Assembly: GCA_002011075.2 (NCBI GenBank)
Contig: MTMA02000006.1
Location: 1,480,599-1,544,598, forward strand
Origin: Candidatus Scotarchaeum otlingeri
Lineage (GTDB): Archaea; Thermoproteota; Nitrososphaeria; Geothermarchaeales; JDFR-13
DNA: 64,000 nt
Reading direction: 5' to 3'
Positions 8,641 to 16,820 of the stretch are shown here, in pieces. The position numbers and the translations under genes were made by a program. The notes beneath the pieces were generated by a model that was not told where the DNA came from, did not search any database, and saw nothing but the letters and a program-made list of their open reading frames with translations. Numbering within the stretch: position 1 is the first letter of the stretch; every line of letters begins with the position of its first letter.

Positions 8641-9216
8641 ATGCCTACCAATCGATGGTACATATGGGATGGAACAAAGAACTGCTTTATGCCCACTAGA
8701 CGCCCCCTACAAGATCCAGAGATAGCCAAAGCGATACAGCAACTTAAGATCCGAGTTGCAGAAATAAATGATCGTCAGAAACTCTTTGAATTTCGTCGTG
8801 AAGCCCTCGAAACCGAGCCCGATATTTGGCTTCCAGATGAACTTGATTTGAATATGATCCGGAGAAATACTGATCAATGGAAACCATCTGAATATCCTAA
8901 TGATTTCATCATAATCGCCGAGTTTAATGGAAAAATCATAGGCTTTCTACATTTATCCATTTGTTATAGGTTATTCGATGGCGGCCCTTCGGCATGGATT
9001 GAAGATCTATTTGTGCTGAAAAAGTTCCGTGGATATAAGGTAGGGACAAAACTTGTGGAATTTGCGAGAGAAATAGCCGAGAAAAGGGGATGTAAAACCA
9101 TAAGGCTGATAGTGGGTTTAGAAAATATGGCAGGACTAAGCTTTTATAGGAAATGCGGCTTTAAGATCAGTAAGATAGGCTTAGCAACTATAAAATTAAA
9201 TAAGTTTAATAAATAG
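8641..9216 (+). CDS. GNAT family N-acetyltransferase
   Basis: 191 residues with a GNAT core from about residue 40. The segment IIAEFNGKIIGFLHLSI contains strand beta 4. The acetyl-CoA pyrophosphate loop is LKKFRGYKVGTKLVEFAREIA (consensus R/Q-x-x-G-x-G/A), and the distal GLENMAGLSFYRKCGFKISK is the typical N..A..FY...GF motif. The 40-residue N-terminal extension (RWYIWDGTKNCFMPTRRPLQ) is unusual and unassigned. The substrate is unknown. The gene stands alone between noncoding stretches next to a tRNA, a position often occupied by acquired genes, but nothing proves transfer. Confidence 0.85.
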   Translation: MPTNRWYIWDGTKNCFMPTRRPLQDPEIAKAIQQLKIRVAEINDRQKLFEFRREALETEPDIWLPDELDLNMIRRNTDQWKPSEYPNDFIIIAEFNGKIIGFLHLSICYRLFDGGPSAWIEDLFVLKKFRGYKVGTKLVEFAREIAEKRGCKTIRLIVGLENMAGLSFYRKCGFKISKIGLATIKLNKFNK

Positions 9217-9414
9217 GAAGATAGATATAAATAACGTTCATAATTTTAAAGAAACATTAAATTATAAGTAAACAATAAGATTCAATATTTTGTTCTAAAA
9301 TCTGAGAAAAATTTTTATAACAACCGCCGTAATTGAAATCAAGTTTGTTAAATTTCCATAGTCAGGTCCTCAGAAATTCCTTTAAATATTATTTTAGTAT
9401 AACTTAGAAGTGAA

Positions 9415-10161
9415 ATGATTAGGTTATATCCGATAAGAGTAGGTGTCATAACAGAAAAAGACCGTTTCATCGATAAATTATTGGATTCGATGCCCTTGAG
9501 ACCTAGGGATTCTGATATTCTGGTTGTGTCTTCCAAACCGCTTTTCGTATCTTATGGAAACATCATAAATATAGATGATATTACTCCTAGTGGAGTCGCA
9601 TTAGAAACTGCAAGTAGGTATGACTTAGACCCTAAATATGTCCAGCTCATATTGGATAGAGCGGATATGATTCTAGGGGGCGTAGCCGGCGTATTATTGA
9701 CGATTATAGACGGTATCCTTCTTCCTAATGGTGGAATTGATTACAAGAATTCTCCCGGAAATACTGTAGTAATTCCTCCGAGGAATATTAGGCATCTAGC
9801 TGAAAAAATATACTTTGCGGTCAAAAAAAGGTATAAAGCTAAAGTAGGAGTAGTAATTAGTGATAGCTTCATATCTCCGCTAAGAAGGGGTACAGGCGCT
9901 GTGGCTATTGCTACATATGGATTTTACCCGGTGATTGACTTTAGAGGCAAGAGAGACCTGTTTGGACGGGAAATAAAGTTCACTCTCCAATCCTTGGGAG
10001 ACGATTTTGCCAGTGCTGCCCATATTTTAATGAAGGAAGCTGATGAGGCGGTTCCAGGAGTATTAATAAGAGGAGTTAAAGTTGAGTTAATTGAGAGAGA
10101 TACTAGTGATATGTTGAGGATGCCTTATGAAAAATGTCTGTATAATAGACTTTATCGATAG
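9415..10161 (+). CDS. CofE-like coenzyme F420-0:L-glutamate ligase family protein
   Basis: 248 residues. LPNGGIDYKNSPGNTVVIPP is the family's metal/GTP site, followed by VVISDSFISPLRRGTGAVAI and DFRGKRDLFGREI, which match CofE sequences that read S/TDSFGRPxRxG and D.RG..DLFGR. CofE adds glutamates to F420-0. The expected FGRPWR has become FISPLRRG, so activity may differ. No other F420 gene (cofC, cofD, cofG/H) is in the window, and CofE homologues also occur in archaea not known to make F420. The ATG at 9415 gives the normal length. It is a single gene with a TATA-like ATTATTTTAG upstream. Confidence 0.75.
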   Translation: MIRLYPIRVGVITEKDRFIDKLLDSMPLRPRDSDILVVSSKPLFVSYGNIINIDDITPSGVALETASRYDLDPKYVQLILDRADMILGGVAGVLLTIIDGILLPNGGIDYKNSPGNTVVIPPRNIRHLAEKIYFAVKKRYKAKVGVVISDSFISPLRRGTGAVAIATYGFYPVIDFRGKRDLFGREIKFTLQSLGDDFASAAHILMKEADEAVPGVLIRGVKVELIERDTSDMLRMPYEKCLYNRLYR

Positions 10162-10169
10162 TGGTCGCC

Positions 10170-10485
10170 TATACCGGTCGCGGGATGTAGGTTCATCCCA
10201 CCATCTCTCGTTGACCCAGGGTCTACTCAGCTTTCCATACGCTATAGTTGTTAGGGATCTGGATCTATGGCGAAGCCAATTAAGTCTTTGGGTTCTATAG
10301 GTCTTTGAGCTTCTCGAGGGTCTCCGGGTTCAGATATTTCAATACTAAGAGGACGCTGATTCCGTGTGTTTATCAAGTCCCAGGTCTATGTGTATCTCCG
10401 TCGCTATCCTCGATGTGTAGCTAGGATTAACTATGCATATCTTTAGCCCGCTCCTCAACCCTATGTTGACACCGTAATAAAAAAT
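10170..10485 (-). pseudogene. Decayed C-terminal part of a TnpB (IS200/IS605 orfB-type) protein with transposon 3' end
   Basis: Reverse-strand translation gives YYGVNIGLRSGLKICIVNPS then YTSRIATEIHIDLGLDKHTE; after a single-frame slip it continues LLVLKYLNPETLEKLKDL. The pattern V-x-P-x-YTS-x-I ... LGLDxHTxSA ... L-x-x-L-x-P resembles C-termini of one TnpB subgroup that lacks the zinc ribbon cysteines. Further stops follow (GQREMVG region). It ends in the block TAGACCCTGGGTCAACGAGA..GGGATGAACCTA, which recurs degenerately at two other loci in this window. There is no intact start, catalytic Asp/Glu region or TnpA. The DNA is visibly more GC-rich than its surroundings. It is an inactive fossil. 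Confidence 0.6.
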
Positions 10486-10532
10486 ATTTCAAATTTCTTC
10501 ATTAACATCAGGAAATGGAATTAGCTTCGTTT

Positions 10533-11258
10533 TTATCGGTAAATAATTTGTGGATAGAGTTTGTTTATTATTCTGTATATAGGGATTATTGCTAATGTTG
10601 CAAGAACAGCTATAACAAGTCTTTCAATAGGATATATGAAAGTTGTGGTTATCCATATTATTCTGAAGCCTTCCACCGTAGATATCATTGTGGGATAATA
10701 CATAGCCTGGAATAACGTTGCTCCTAGAAGTTGCCCCGTGATTGTGGATAATAAGGATGTAGCAAAGATTATTATGATATTTTCTCTTTCCTTGGGGCCT
10801 CTAAATCTATATAAGAATGTTATTGAAAAGGTATATAAGATAAAAGCTACTATATGAAACCACGTATTATAAGGGAAAAGCCAGATAGGCCCGACATTTG
10901 GATACAAAAAATAGGAGGCCCATAGAATAAGAAATACGGCCAAAACACCTTTTTTGTATCTTATGGATAACCCTGAAACAAAAGCAGAGATATATGCTGG
11001 AAGGAAATTTAATTGATAAAAAGGTGGGGTAATAGTGATACTTGACGATATAAATCCACCTATACCCACTGCCAAAGACCCTAGAACAGGTCCAAATAAA
11101 TAGCCATATAATATGGCTATAAACTGTGTAACCTGTATGGGTCTAGCGCTCTCCAGACCTATTATTGGAAAACCTATGGGATATAGACTTATCACAGCAT
11201 ATAGTGATGAAAATATGGAAAGTAGAGAGATATATAGAACCGGATGCTCCTTATACAC
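10533..11258 (-). CDS. Multi-pass membrane protein, possible ECF-type S component
   Basis: 241 residues with about six hydrophobic segments. The opening ISLLSIFSSLYAVISLYPIG and FIAILYGYLFGPVLGSLAVGIGG resemble the N-terminal half of S components of vitamin transporters, where small-residue helix faces (A-x-x-x-A/G-x-x-x-G) contact the T subunit. No charged transport signature was recognised, and no ATPase or T subunit is adjacent. It is separate from the S-component-like gene at 6627. Other small solute transporters remain possible. It is transcribed away from tRNA-Ala. Confidence 0.5.
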   Translation of the reverse strand: MYKEHPVLYISLLSIFSSLYAVISLYPIGFPIIGLESARPIQVTQFIAILYGYLFGPVLGSLAVGIGGFISSSITITPPFYQLNFLPAYISAFVSGLSIRYKKGVLAVFLILWASYFLYPNVGPIWLFPYNTWFHIVAFILYTFSITFLYRFRGPKERENIIIIFATSLLSTITGQLLGATLFQAMYYPTMISTVEGFRIIWITTTFIYPIERLVIAVLATLAIIPIYRIINKLYPQIIYR

Positions 11259-11367
11259 CTCTGTTCACCAACCCATATGGTTCATCTATATTAGAATCAT
11301 TATTTAAGGTTATTCACCGCACATGCAAATAATTATACTATCCATTTTGGTTTAATACACCGATTGT

Positions 11368-11444
11368 TGGTGGACCGGGTGGGAGTTGAACCCACGACCT
11401 CCGCGATGCCAACGCGGCGCTCTACCAGCCTGAGCTACCGGCCC
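11368..11444 (-). tRNA. tRNA-Ala (anticodon GGC)
   Basis: The reverse strand reads GGGCCGGTAGCTCAGGCTGG in the acceptor/D region, the anticodon arm CCGCG-TTGGCAT-CGCGG (anticodon GGC), and the T arm GTGGG-TTCAACT-CCCAC. The acceptor 3-prime strand CCGGTCC pairs with a G3-U70 wobble, the alanine identity element. A discriminator A at 11371 is followed by encoded CCA (11370-11368). No intron is present. A TATA-like box TATTTAATAG lies about 20-26 bases upstream. Confidence 0.96.
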
Positions 11445-11460
11445 GTAAAATGTATCTATA

Positions 11461-11470
11461 CTATTAAATA
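11461..11470 (-). promoter_or_regulatory. TATA-box-like element for tRNA-Ala
   Basis: Reverse strand TATTTAATAG, centred about 22 bases upstream of the mature 5-prime end. This fits an archaeal TATA element with initiation at or just before the tRNA. It is a position-based inference. Confidence 0.4.
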
Positions 11471-11471
11471 A

Positions 11472-12380
11472 TTATCTAATATTTAGTTTTTTTAGTTTAT
11501 CTAGTGTCTCTAACAGCTCACAGGTTTTACATATCTTACTTGAAGTGGGATATCCGCATTTGCTACATGCTTTGAGCTTAAGTTGACGGCCATATTCTAT
11601 CTTTAGTTTTTCACCTAGCCTTAGAATGTTAAAGGTTATCCCGGGATGCCTCCACTCCATATCACTTAGAAAATTCCTCACCTCACTCCTAAGAGCATAT
11701 CTTGCATAGGGACAAGGATTATCATAATAGTTTATTTTTCTTAAATAAGCATATAGAACGATTTCCTGTTCAATCAAATTATGTAAGGGATAAATTCTTG
11801 GGATAAAACCGTTATTTGGCTCCATCTGCATAATTAAATGTTTAATATTTCCTTGGAGTACGTTCAGTAATATAGTCTCAGAAATATCGCTGGCATTATG
11901 CCCTGTAAATATGACTTCTATCTTATTTTTCCTTCCAAGGATTTCTAATACACGTCTCCTGAATACACCGCAAAAAGTACATGGTAAGGGTGAATCGGCT
12001 ATTTCCATCACATCATCAATATTCACATATAAATATTCTTTCATAGCTCCAATGACATAAGGGATTTTTAAATCATCTAATAGTTGTTTTGCAAATTCTA
12101 TGGATTTATCTCTATATCCAGATATACCTTCATCGACTATAAGACCATAAATATGTGGTCCACCTGGCTTAACAAGATTATTAACTATATAAGCCATAAC
12201 TAAGCTATCCTTTCCTCCTGATACAGCTAACCCTATTCGCTTATATTTCCCTAGATATCTCGAAATGTTTTTTCGTACTTTTCCCTCTATTGACTTTATG
12301 AAATGTTTTTTACAGAGATTTTCACCTGAATACCTACGGCGATAGAAAACAGGTTTATCGCAGTAGCTACACATCATCAA
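11472..12380 (-). CDS. tRNA 2-thiolation protein, TtuA/Ncs6 family
   Basis: 302 residues. The N-terminal zinc-binding CSYCDKPVFYRRRYSGENLC is followed by the PP-loop AVSGGKDSLVMAYI, then PCTFCGVFRRRVL (catalytic/Fe-S cysteines) and TGHNASDISETILLN. A C-terminal zinc finger CSKCGYPTSSKICKTC closes it. This arrangement is that of TIGR00269-type TtuA/Ncs6 proteins, which use a ubiquitin-like sulfur carrier to thiolate U54 or U34 of tRNA. Thiolation at U54 is a thermophile trait. The start overlaps the upstream site-2 protease stop by four bases (ATGA type), so the two are cotranscribed. Confidence 0.9.
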   Translation of the reverse strand: MMMCSYCDKPVFYRRRYSGENLCKKHFIKSIEGKVRKNISRYLGKYKRIGLAVSGGKDSLVMAYIVNNLVKPGGPHIYGLIVDEGISGYRDKSIEFAKQLLDDLKIPYVIGAMKEYLYVNIDDVMEIADSPLPCTFCGVFRRRVLEILGRKNKIEVIFTGHNASDISETILLNVLQGNIKHLIMQMEPNNGFIPRIYPLHNLIEQEIVLYAYLRKINYYDNPCPYARYALRSEVRNFLSDMEWRHPGITFNILRLGEKLKIEYGRQLKLKACSKCGYPTSSKICKTCELLETLDKLKKLNIR

Positions 12381-13564
12381 GTTATCAACCTCAGTAATAT
12401 ATGAGCAGACAAATTTAGTATTAATAATGTTAGTGAAATAGCTGTCAATGTAAGCATTATAACTTTTCTCTTACTTTTAACCACTCCAAAGTATTCTAAG
12501 AGGGAGTCCATAAAACCATATCCATCCAGCAAATAGATTGGTAACATATTAATTATACCTATATTAAGAGAAAGAAAGAATATCCAGAATAAGACCTCAT
12601 ACAATACTGAGGGGAGATAGAGAGGCAGCCCCTCGATTTTCGGCGGATAATAATTTGCAGGTATATATCCTAATATACCTCGCCCGGGTGAATCAGGATC
12701 TTCCCCCACAGTTATATTTACTGTATAAACCGCTCCATCGTCTAAATCGAGATATGTAACTAGTACAATATCACCTGGTGATAATGGAATCTGCCTAACA
12801 TCTTGAATATTTTTGATAGGTATACCATTTAATTTTAATAAAACATCTCCTTCAGATATCGATGATTGATTGGCCAATGCGCTACCTGGAAGAATATCTG
12901 TTATTATCACCCCTGAAGGCGGTCCATACAAAGGAGAAATCATCGCATTATATAGAAGGGGATTTAATACAGGGCCCATGAATAACAATGCGATTAGAAT
13001 ATTTACATATGACCCAGCTGCTAAGACCTTCATACGGAGACGTGGATCACTATTTCTAAATTTTTCTTCATCTGGCTCTACAAAGGCACCAGGTATAGCG
13101 AAAAGAACAAGAAAACCGACACTCTTGACATCTATATTTGTGAGATGAAGAGTGATCTTATGGCTAAGTTCATGAGGAAGAAACACAAGTATCAATCCAG
13201 GGATCATTTTTAATAATGTCGCACCAGTGACAGTCACACCGGGTATCAGTAGCTGGGCGGGTGGTCCACCCCCAGGCCTCTGAATAAAGTATACTAACAG
13301 GTTTTGGATTAGTAATACCTCTGCAGATACTAATAGTATGATGCCTGAGAGCACACCAATATTATAAAATAATGTGAGTTTCTTCCTATGTCTCTTTACG
13401 AAGTCCACAAATAAATCGTTAATTCGCCTACTCTTTAGCATGAGATAAACTGGACCTATTTCGATATTTTCTAACCTTTCATTTATACGCAGTATCTTAG
13501 CGAAGATATATGCTAATATCCATGCTTCAAAAAGCACCAGTATCCATGTATATTCTCCGTTCAT
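12377..13564 (-). CDS. Site-2 protease family membrane metalloprotease (M50) with PDZ domain
   Basis: 395 residues. An N-terminal TM helix (ILVLFEAWILAYIFAKIL) and a second near 65-95 precede the zinc motif VFLPHELSHKITL (HExxH as HELSH) near residue 130. A PDZ-like segment follows (ITDILPGSALANQSSISEGD, near 220-290). The third metal ligand motif INMLPIYLLDGYG (NxxPxxxxDG) lies near residue 340, and a last TM helix ends the protein. Family members cut transmembrane regulators. The partner ttuA-like gene gives no clue to the substrate. All catalytic residues appear to be present. Confidence 0.9.
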   Translation of the reverse strand: MNGEYTWILVLFEAWILAYIFAKILRINERLENIEIGPVYLMLKSRRINDLFVDFVKRHRKKLTLFYNIGVLSGIILLVSAEVLLIQNLLVYFIQRPGGGPPAQLLIPGVTVTGATLLKMIPGLILVFLPHELSHKITLHLTNIDVKSVGFLVLFAIPGAFVEPDEEKFRNSDPRLRMKVLAAGSYVNILIALLFMGPVLNPLLYNAMISPLYGPPSGVIITDILPGSALANQSSISEGDVLLKLNGIPIKNIQDVRQIPLSPGDIVLVTYLDLDDGAVYTVNITVGEDPDSPGRGILGYIPANYYPPKIEGLPLYLPSVLYEVLFWIFFLSLNIGIINMLPIYLLDGYGFMDSLLEYFGVVKSKRKVIMLTLTAISLTLLILNLSAHILLRLIT

Positions 13565-13690
13565 TTTTGATCATCACTTTTTCGGTGTCCATCTAAAATT
13601 ACTAGATAAAATATAATTTAGCTTCTTTGTTAAATATTAGAATATAATAGCCATCAACGACATCGTTTATGGGTATTTAAATACTGATTC

Positions 13691-14035
13691 ATGTCCATGG
13701 TTGGTTGGGGACTTTACAATATGCCTCCACTGGAGACCATAGTTTATGATATTTCAAATCAGAGTCTTATTGAAGAGTATAAAGGAGCTATAGAATATAT
13801 GGCATCTCAATTTAGCGATATGTTTATATACTTTCTTAAATTGCTTATGGGGTCTCTTTGGATGATCTCCAGACCGCTCTATATTACGATATTCATGATA
13901 GGCCTAATTATGTATCTTTCTAGGTTTAATAGATGGGTAGGTAGGGACTTGATGATGGGAGGTGTAATTTTAGCATTAGTCACTGAATTCATATTTCCCG
14001 CTGTGATTGAATATCTAAATACCAATTATCCTTAG
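13691..14035 (+). CDS. Uncharacterised small membrane protein
   Basis: 114 residues. The N-terminal 50 residues are amphipathic and soluble-looking (PPLETIVYDISNQSLIEEY). Two TM helices follow at about 55-80 and 85-105 (ISRPLYITIFMIGLIMYLS and LMMGGVILALVTEFIFPAV), separated by a basic turn NRWVGRD. I do not recognise a family. The AT-rich upstream region with GGGTATTTAAATAC has a TATA-like core close to the start, suggesting a leaderless or short-leader mRNA. It is divergent from the site-2 protease and followed by transposon-end debris at 14135. Confidence 0.6.
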   Translation: MSMVGWGLYNMPPLETIVYDISNQSLIEEYKGAIEYMASQFSDMFIYFLKLLMGSLWMISRPLYITIFMIGLIMYLSRFNRWVGRDLMMGGVILALVTEFIFPAVIEYLNTNYP

Positions 14036-14134
14036 TATTTTTTTATCCCCATCCTAATTTACAACTTTATTCTATGTGTTCCATATTCTATCATCTCTAC
14101 ATAATTAGGTATCTGGATATAGAGAATTATTGTA

Positions 14135-14196
14135 TAGCTAGACCTGGGACTAACAAGAAGTGGAGGGATGAACCATATTTGATAGGTATATATGAG
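14135..14196 (+). mobile_element. Degenerate transposon 3' end, second copy
   Basis: The plus strand TAGACCTGGGACTAAC..AGTGGAGGGATGAACC matches the end of the TnpB relic at 10188-10225 (TAGACCCTGGGTCAAC..GATGGTGGGATGAACC) with a few substitutions and one-base gaps. A weaker similarity continues in GATAGGTATATATGAGAC. No coding remnant upstream was convincing. The rest of the intergenic stretch 14036-14206 is AT-rich and featureless. Confidence 0.5.
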
Positions 14197-14206
14197 ACAT
14201 CTCAAA

Positions 14207-15214
14207 TTAGAGTAGTCCTATAATTCCTCCATATTTTTCAACTGTATATCCTAGTGGATTTGTCAGCGGGACGATGGAGACTGTTTTTCCTCGTCTAATC
14301 ATTTGAAAGTTATAATTGACAGCTTTTTCTATATTCTTAACCACATATCTTGTCGACATCATGAGGATGTTAATCTTTATTATCTGTGAATCAATATATT
14401 CATCTCCATATACCACTCTCTCGTTATATATTCCTCTATGAAGCCTATCCAGCATTACACGGTATTTTACCATCTTATTATCTTTAAATTGTCTCTTTAT
14501 TCTTTCTTTACCCAGTATCTGTATAAGTCCTTCTAGACCTCCAGCATCTACATCGATGATCATTATATCCTTCTTCAGCCTAAGACGCTTCTTGATATAG
14601 CTATATAAAGAGCCTGGAATACCTATTATGCAAGGAATTTTCCTTTCCTCTGCTATCGATATTCCTTTCTTTATGAAATCTGTCACCGCCTTGGGTTTGT
14701 CAACCGATGAGAGATAGAACTTGCCTCCCCCAAAATATGCATCCTCCAATATGTTTAATGTATCGCTTATGAGTGCTATAGTGCCAAAAGAATTGTTTAC
14801 CGATATTGCTAGAAAATCCATACTATCTGTAGGTTTTGCATAAGCTATAATCTCTAAGGCGGACTTATCTATCTCCATCCCAACGGGATTGTTCATCTTA
14901 ATATCTATACCCAATCTCTTCCCTAACACACCGCTTTCTATGGAAGCTTCTATAATCCTACCAGTAACTCTCAGTGCGTCAACCTTTTCACTTAGGAAAT
15001 ATTTTTCTGGTTTAAGTTTTATTTTAACCCTGACCCTTGAAAGCCTTTTTGTAGATGTAGATGTAACGGATTTAAATTGCCAATCCACTTCGGTTATGAA
15101 ATTAACTTTATCCAGAAATTTATCTAATAGATATAAAATGAGGAGGATATCAGACTCATCCTCGGGTGTAACCACATATGTATTTGGTGAATCGATGACT
15201 TCTTTTACCCTCAA
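14207..15214 (-). CDS. Divergent Pelota (Dom34)-family protein
   Basis: 335 residues. VTPEDESDILLILYLLDKFL followed by RVRVKIKLKPEKYFLSEKVDALRVTGRIIE reproduces the N-terminal Sm-like domain of Pelota (V-x-P-E-D-x-D-x-x-x-L-Y ... L-R-I-x-G-x-I). The middle (TIALISDTLNIL; IPCIIGIPGSLYSYIKKRL) corresponds to the eRF1-like domain 2, and the end (KNIEKAVNYNFQMIRRGKTV) to domain 3. Pelota rescues stalled ribosomes with aEF1-alpha. Identity is visibly low, so this may be a rapidly evolving orthologue or a paralogue. It sits one base downstream of dnaG; both families link to RNA surveillance. Confidence 0.75.
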   Translation of the reverse strand: MRVKEVIDSPNTYVVTPEDESDILLILYLLDKFLDKVNFITEVDWQFKSVTSTSTKRLSRVRVKIKLKPEKYFLSEKVDALRVTGRIIEASIESGVLGKRLGIDIKMNNPVGMEIDKSALEIIAYAKPTDSMDFLAISVNNSFGTIALISDTLNILEDAYFGGGKFYLSSVDKPKAVTDFIKKGISIAEERKIPCIIGIPGSLYSYIKKRLRLKKDIMIIDVDAGGLEGLIQILGKERIKRQFKDNKMVKYRVMLDRLHRGIYNERVVYGDEYIDSQIIKINILMMSTRYVVKNIEKAVNYNFQMIRRGKTVSIVPLTNPLGYTVEKYGGIIGLL

Positions 15215-15215
15215 C

Positions 15216-16352
15216 CTAGTCTCCCGATTTTAATGGATATAAAATCATGTTTTCAGGTACCCTTGCAAGTTGCCTTATACGATTTCCGATTATAATATTC
15301 ACTCCCTTCTGCTCTGCTAGGTCAACGAGTCTTTGTGTAATTATGCCGTCCATTATAATAGTATCGATCTCTCCTTTATCAATGTCATTTAGAGTATCTA
15401 TTAGTTCACCCACACTTACTTTTTTAATTATTTCTTCTCCTTTGATCAATAAGGCCTCTAGTGTACCTACTATTTCATTAACATAATTTAGGTACGGCTT
15501 CAATTCTGGGCGTTCTATTTTAGCGGCTTCCTCAAAGGGCTTCAGATTCTTGAGCGCCTCGAATATTTCTTCGGGCTTTAAGTCCTCCACTTCCTTTCCT
15601 TCCGGGGCAAATGCCACGTAATCGATTCTCTTCACTATGTTTGCGAGTTTCTTTAAATTTAAGTATCCACTTCTATCGCCATCCAAGAAGGCTATAATTT
15701 TCTTTTTATTTTTCAATAACTCCTTTACGCGGTCAGGTATTTTTCCTCCACCGATACTAGCTACATTCTCTATGCCATACTTAACCAGATTTATTACGTC
15801 AGCTCTACCTTCAACCAGTATGATCTCATTAGATGACAATGCCTGGGGTCCTATTGTAATGCCGTTTAACTCTTTAACCTGCCTAGGCACCATGTGATTC
15901 TCCAGTTCTTTAAGGACATCTTCTACAGCAGGGATTTTTTCTATCTTCCAGCTCTCAAGTATCTTCTTCGCTCTAGACACTATGGCCTTCAATTTCTCCT
16001 CTCGAAAATCCTTTATACTCTTCAGTTTAATTGTTGACCTAAATGGACCTACTTGATCGACAGTTTCTATCATGGCTGCTATTAGAGAGGTTCCAACTAT
16101 ATCAAGGCTACTTGGAACCTTTATTATACCTGTTGTTCTTCTATCTCGGGACTTTATTTCAACTTCTATACGCCCTATTTTTCCTGTTTTGGCCATCTCT
16201 CTAAGGTCAAATGTAGGTCCGAATAAACCCTCTGTCTGTCCAAATACAGCTCCGATTATATCACTTCTCTCTACATTACCATCTATATCCATTGTAAATT
16301 CCAATATATATTTTGTATATCTAATTTCTGCACCTTCATTACTAATATTCAT
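15216..16352 (-). CDS. dnaG: Archaeal DnaG-type protein (exosome-associated, TOPRIM)
   Basis: 378 residues. The archaeal-specific N-terminus (YTKYILEFTMDIDGNVERSD; GAVFGQTEGLFG) is followed by the TOPRIM domain: ILVEGRADVINLVKYGIENV with the acidic EGRAD, then IAFLDGDRSGYLNLKKL with the DxD. FAPEGKEVEDLKPEEI is also diagnostic. Archaeal DnaG is a stable component of the RNA exosome and adapts it to poly(A)-rich RNA; primase activity has been reported in vitro. It is cotranscribed with the Pelota-like gene. The C-terminus beyond residue 280 is less conserved. Confidence 0.95.
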   Translation of the reverse strand: MNISNEGAEIRYTKYILEFTMDIDGNVERSDIIGAVFGQTEGLFGPTFDLREMAKTGKIGRIEVEIKSRDRRTTGIIKVPSSLDIVGTSLIAAMIETVDQVGPFRSTIKLKSIKDFREEKLKAIVSRAKKILESWKIEKIPAVEDVLKELENHMVPRQVKELNGITIGPQALSSNEIILVEGRADVINLVKYGIENVASIGGGKIPDRVKELLKNKKKIIAFLDGDRSGYLNLKKLANIVKRIDYVAFAPEGKEVEDLKPEEIFEALKNLKPFEEAAKIERPELKPYLNYVNEIVGTLEALLIKGEEIIKKVSVGELIDTLNDIDKGEIDTIIMDGIITQRLVDLAEQKGVNIIIGNRIRQLARVPENMILYPLKSGD

Positions 16353-16406
16353 GAGTATTATACACCTCCTTTACCACATTTAATTACAAATCAACGTTAT
16401 AAATAC

Positions 16407-16820
16407 TTATCTGGAAAGACCGCTTATCTCCTTATATATTCGGCTTAACTTCGCATTAAGACCTTCGATAGTGTCACCGAAGTACTTAAATATCTCCCTA
16501 GACCTTTTTCTGTAATAGTCATCTACAAAAATACCATAGTTTTCCAGCTCTATACGTATACGTCTATTTAATTCCTTACCTTCAGCATCCCAATCTGTAA
16601 GTATAATGACTTTTTGGAAATCAGACTCAATTATATTATTATGAAATCCGGGATCATTATAACATATTATTGGGAGAGTCAAACCTAAGTTTTCTAATGC
16701 CGCCTTATCCCTTTTACCCTCTACTATTATAAAATACTTATTATCCTTAAGCCTATTGAGATCGTCTACTAATTTTCTGGTTCTCTCTATCAATTCAACG
16801 TAGTCTCTCTTCTTCAACAA
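16407..16820 (-). CDS. Small TOPRIM-domain protein (UPF0292-like)
   Basis: 137 residues, essentially a stand-alone TOPRIM domain: YFIIVEGKRDKAALENLGL (acidic EGKRD) and VIILTDWDAEGKELNRRI (DxD). Related COG1658 proteins include RNase M5, which matures bacterial 5S rRNA, but the archaeal version's job is unknown. The start overlaps the tyrS 3-prime end by 26 bases, so it is translated from the tyrS message, and it lies just upstream of dnaG, another TOPRIM gene. The Arg/Lys-rich stretch YYRKRSREIFKYFG suggests nucleic-acid contact. Confidence 0.8.
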   Translation of the reverse strand: MLKKRDYVELIERTRKLVDDLNRLKDNKYFIIVEGKRDKAALENLGLTLPIICYNDPGFHNNIIESDFQKVIILTDWDAEGKELNRRIRIELENYGIFVDDYYRKRSREIFKYFGDTIEGLNAKLSRIYKEISGLSR

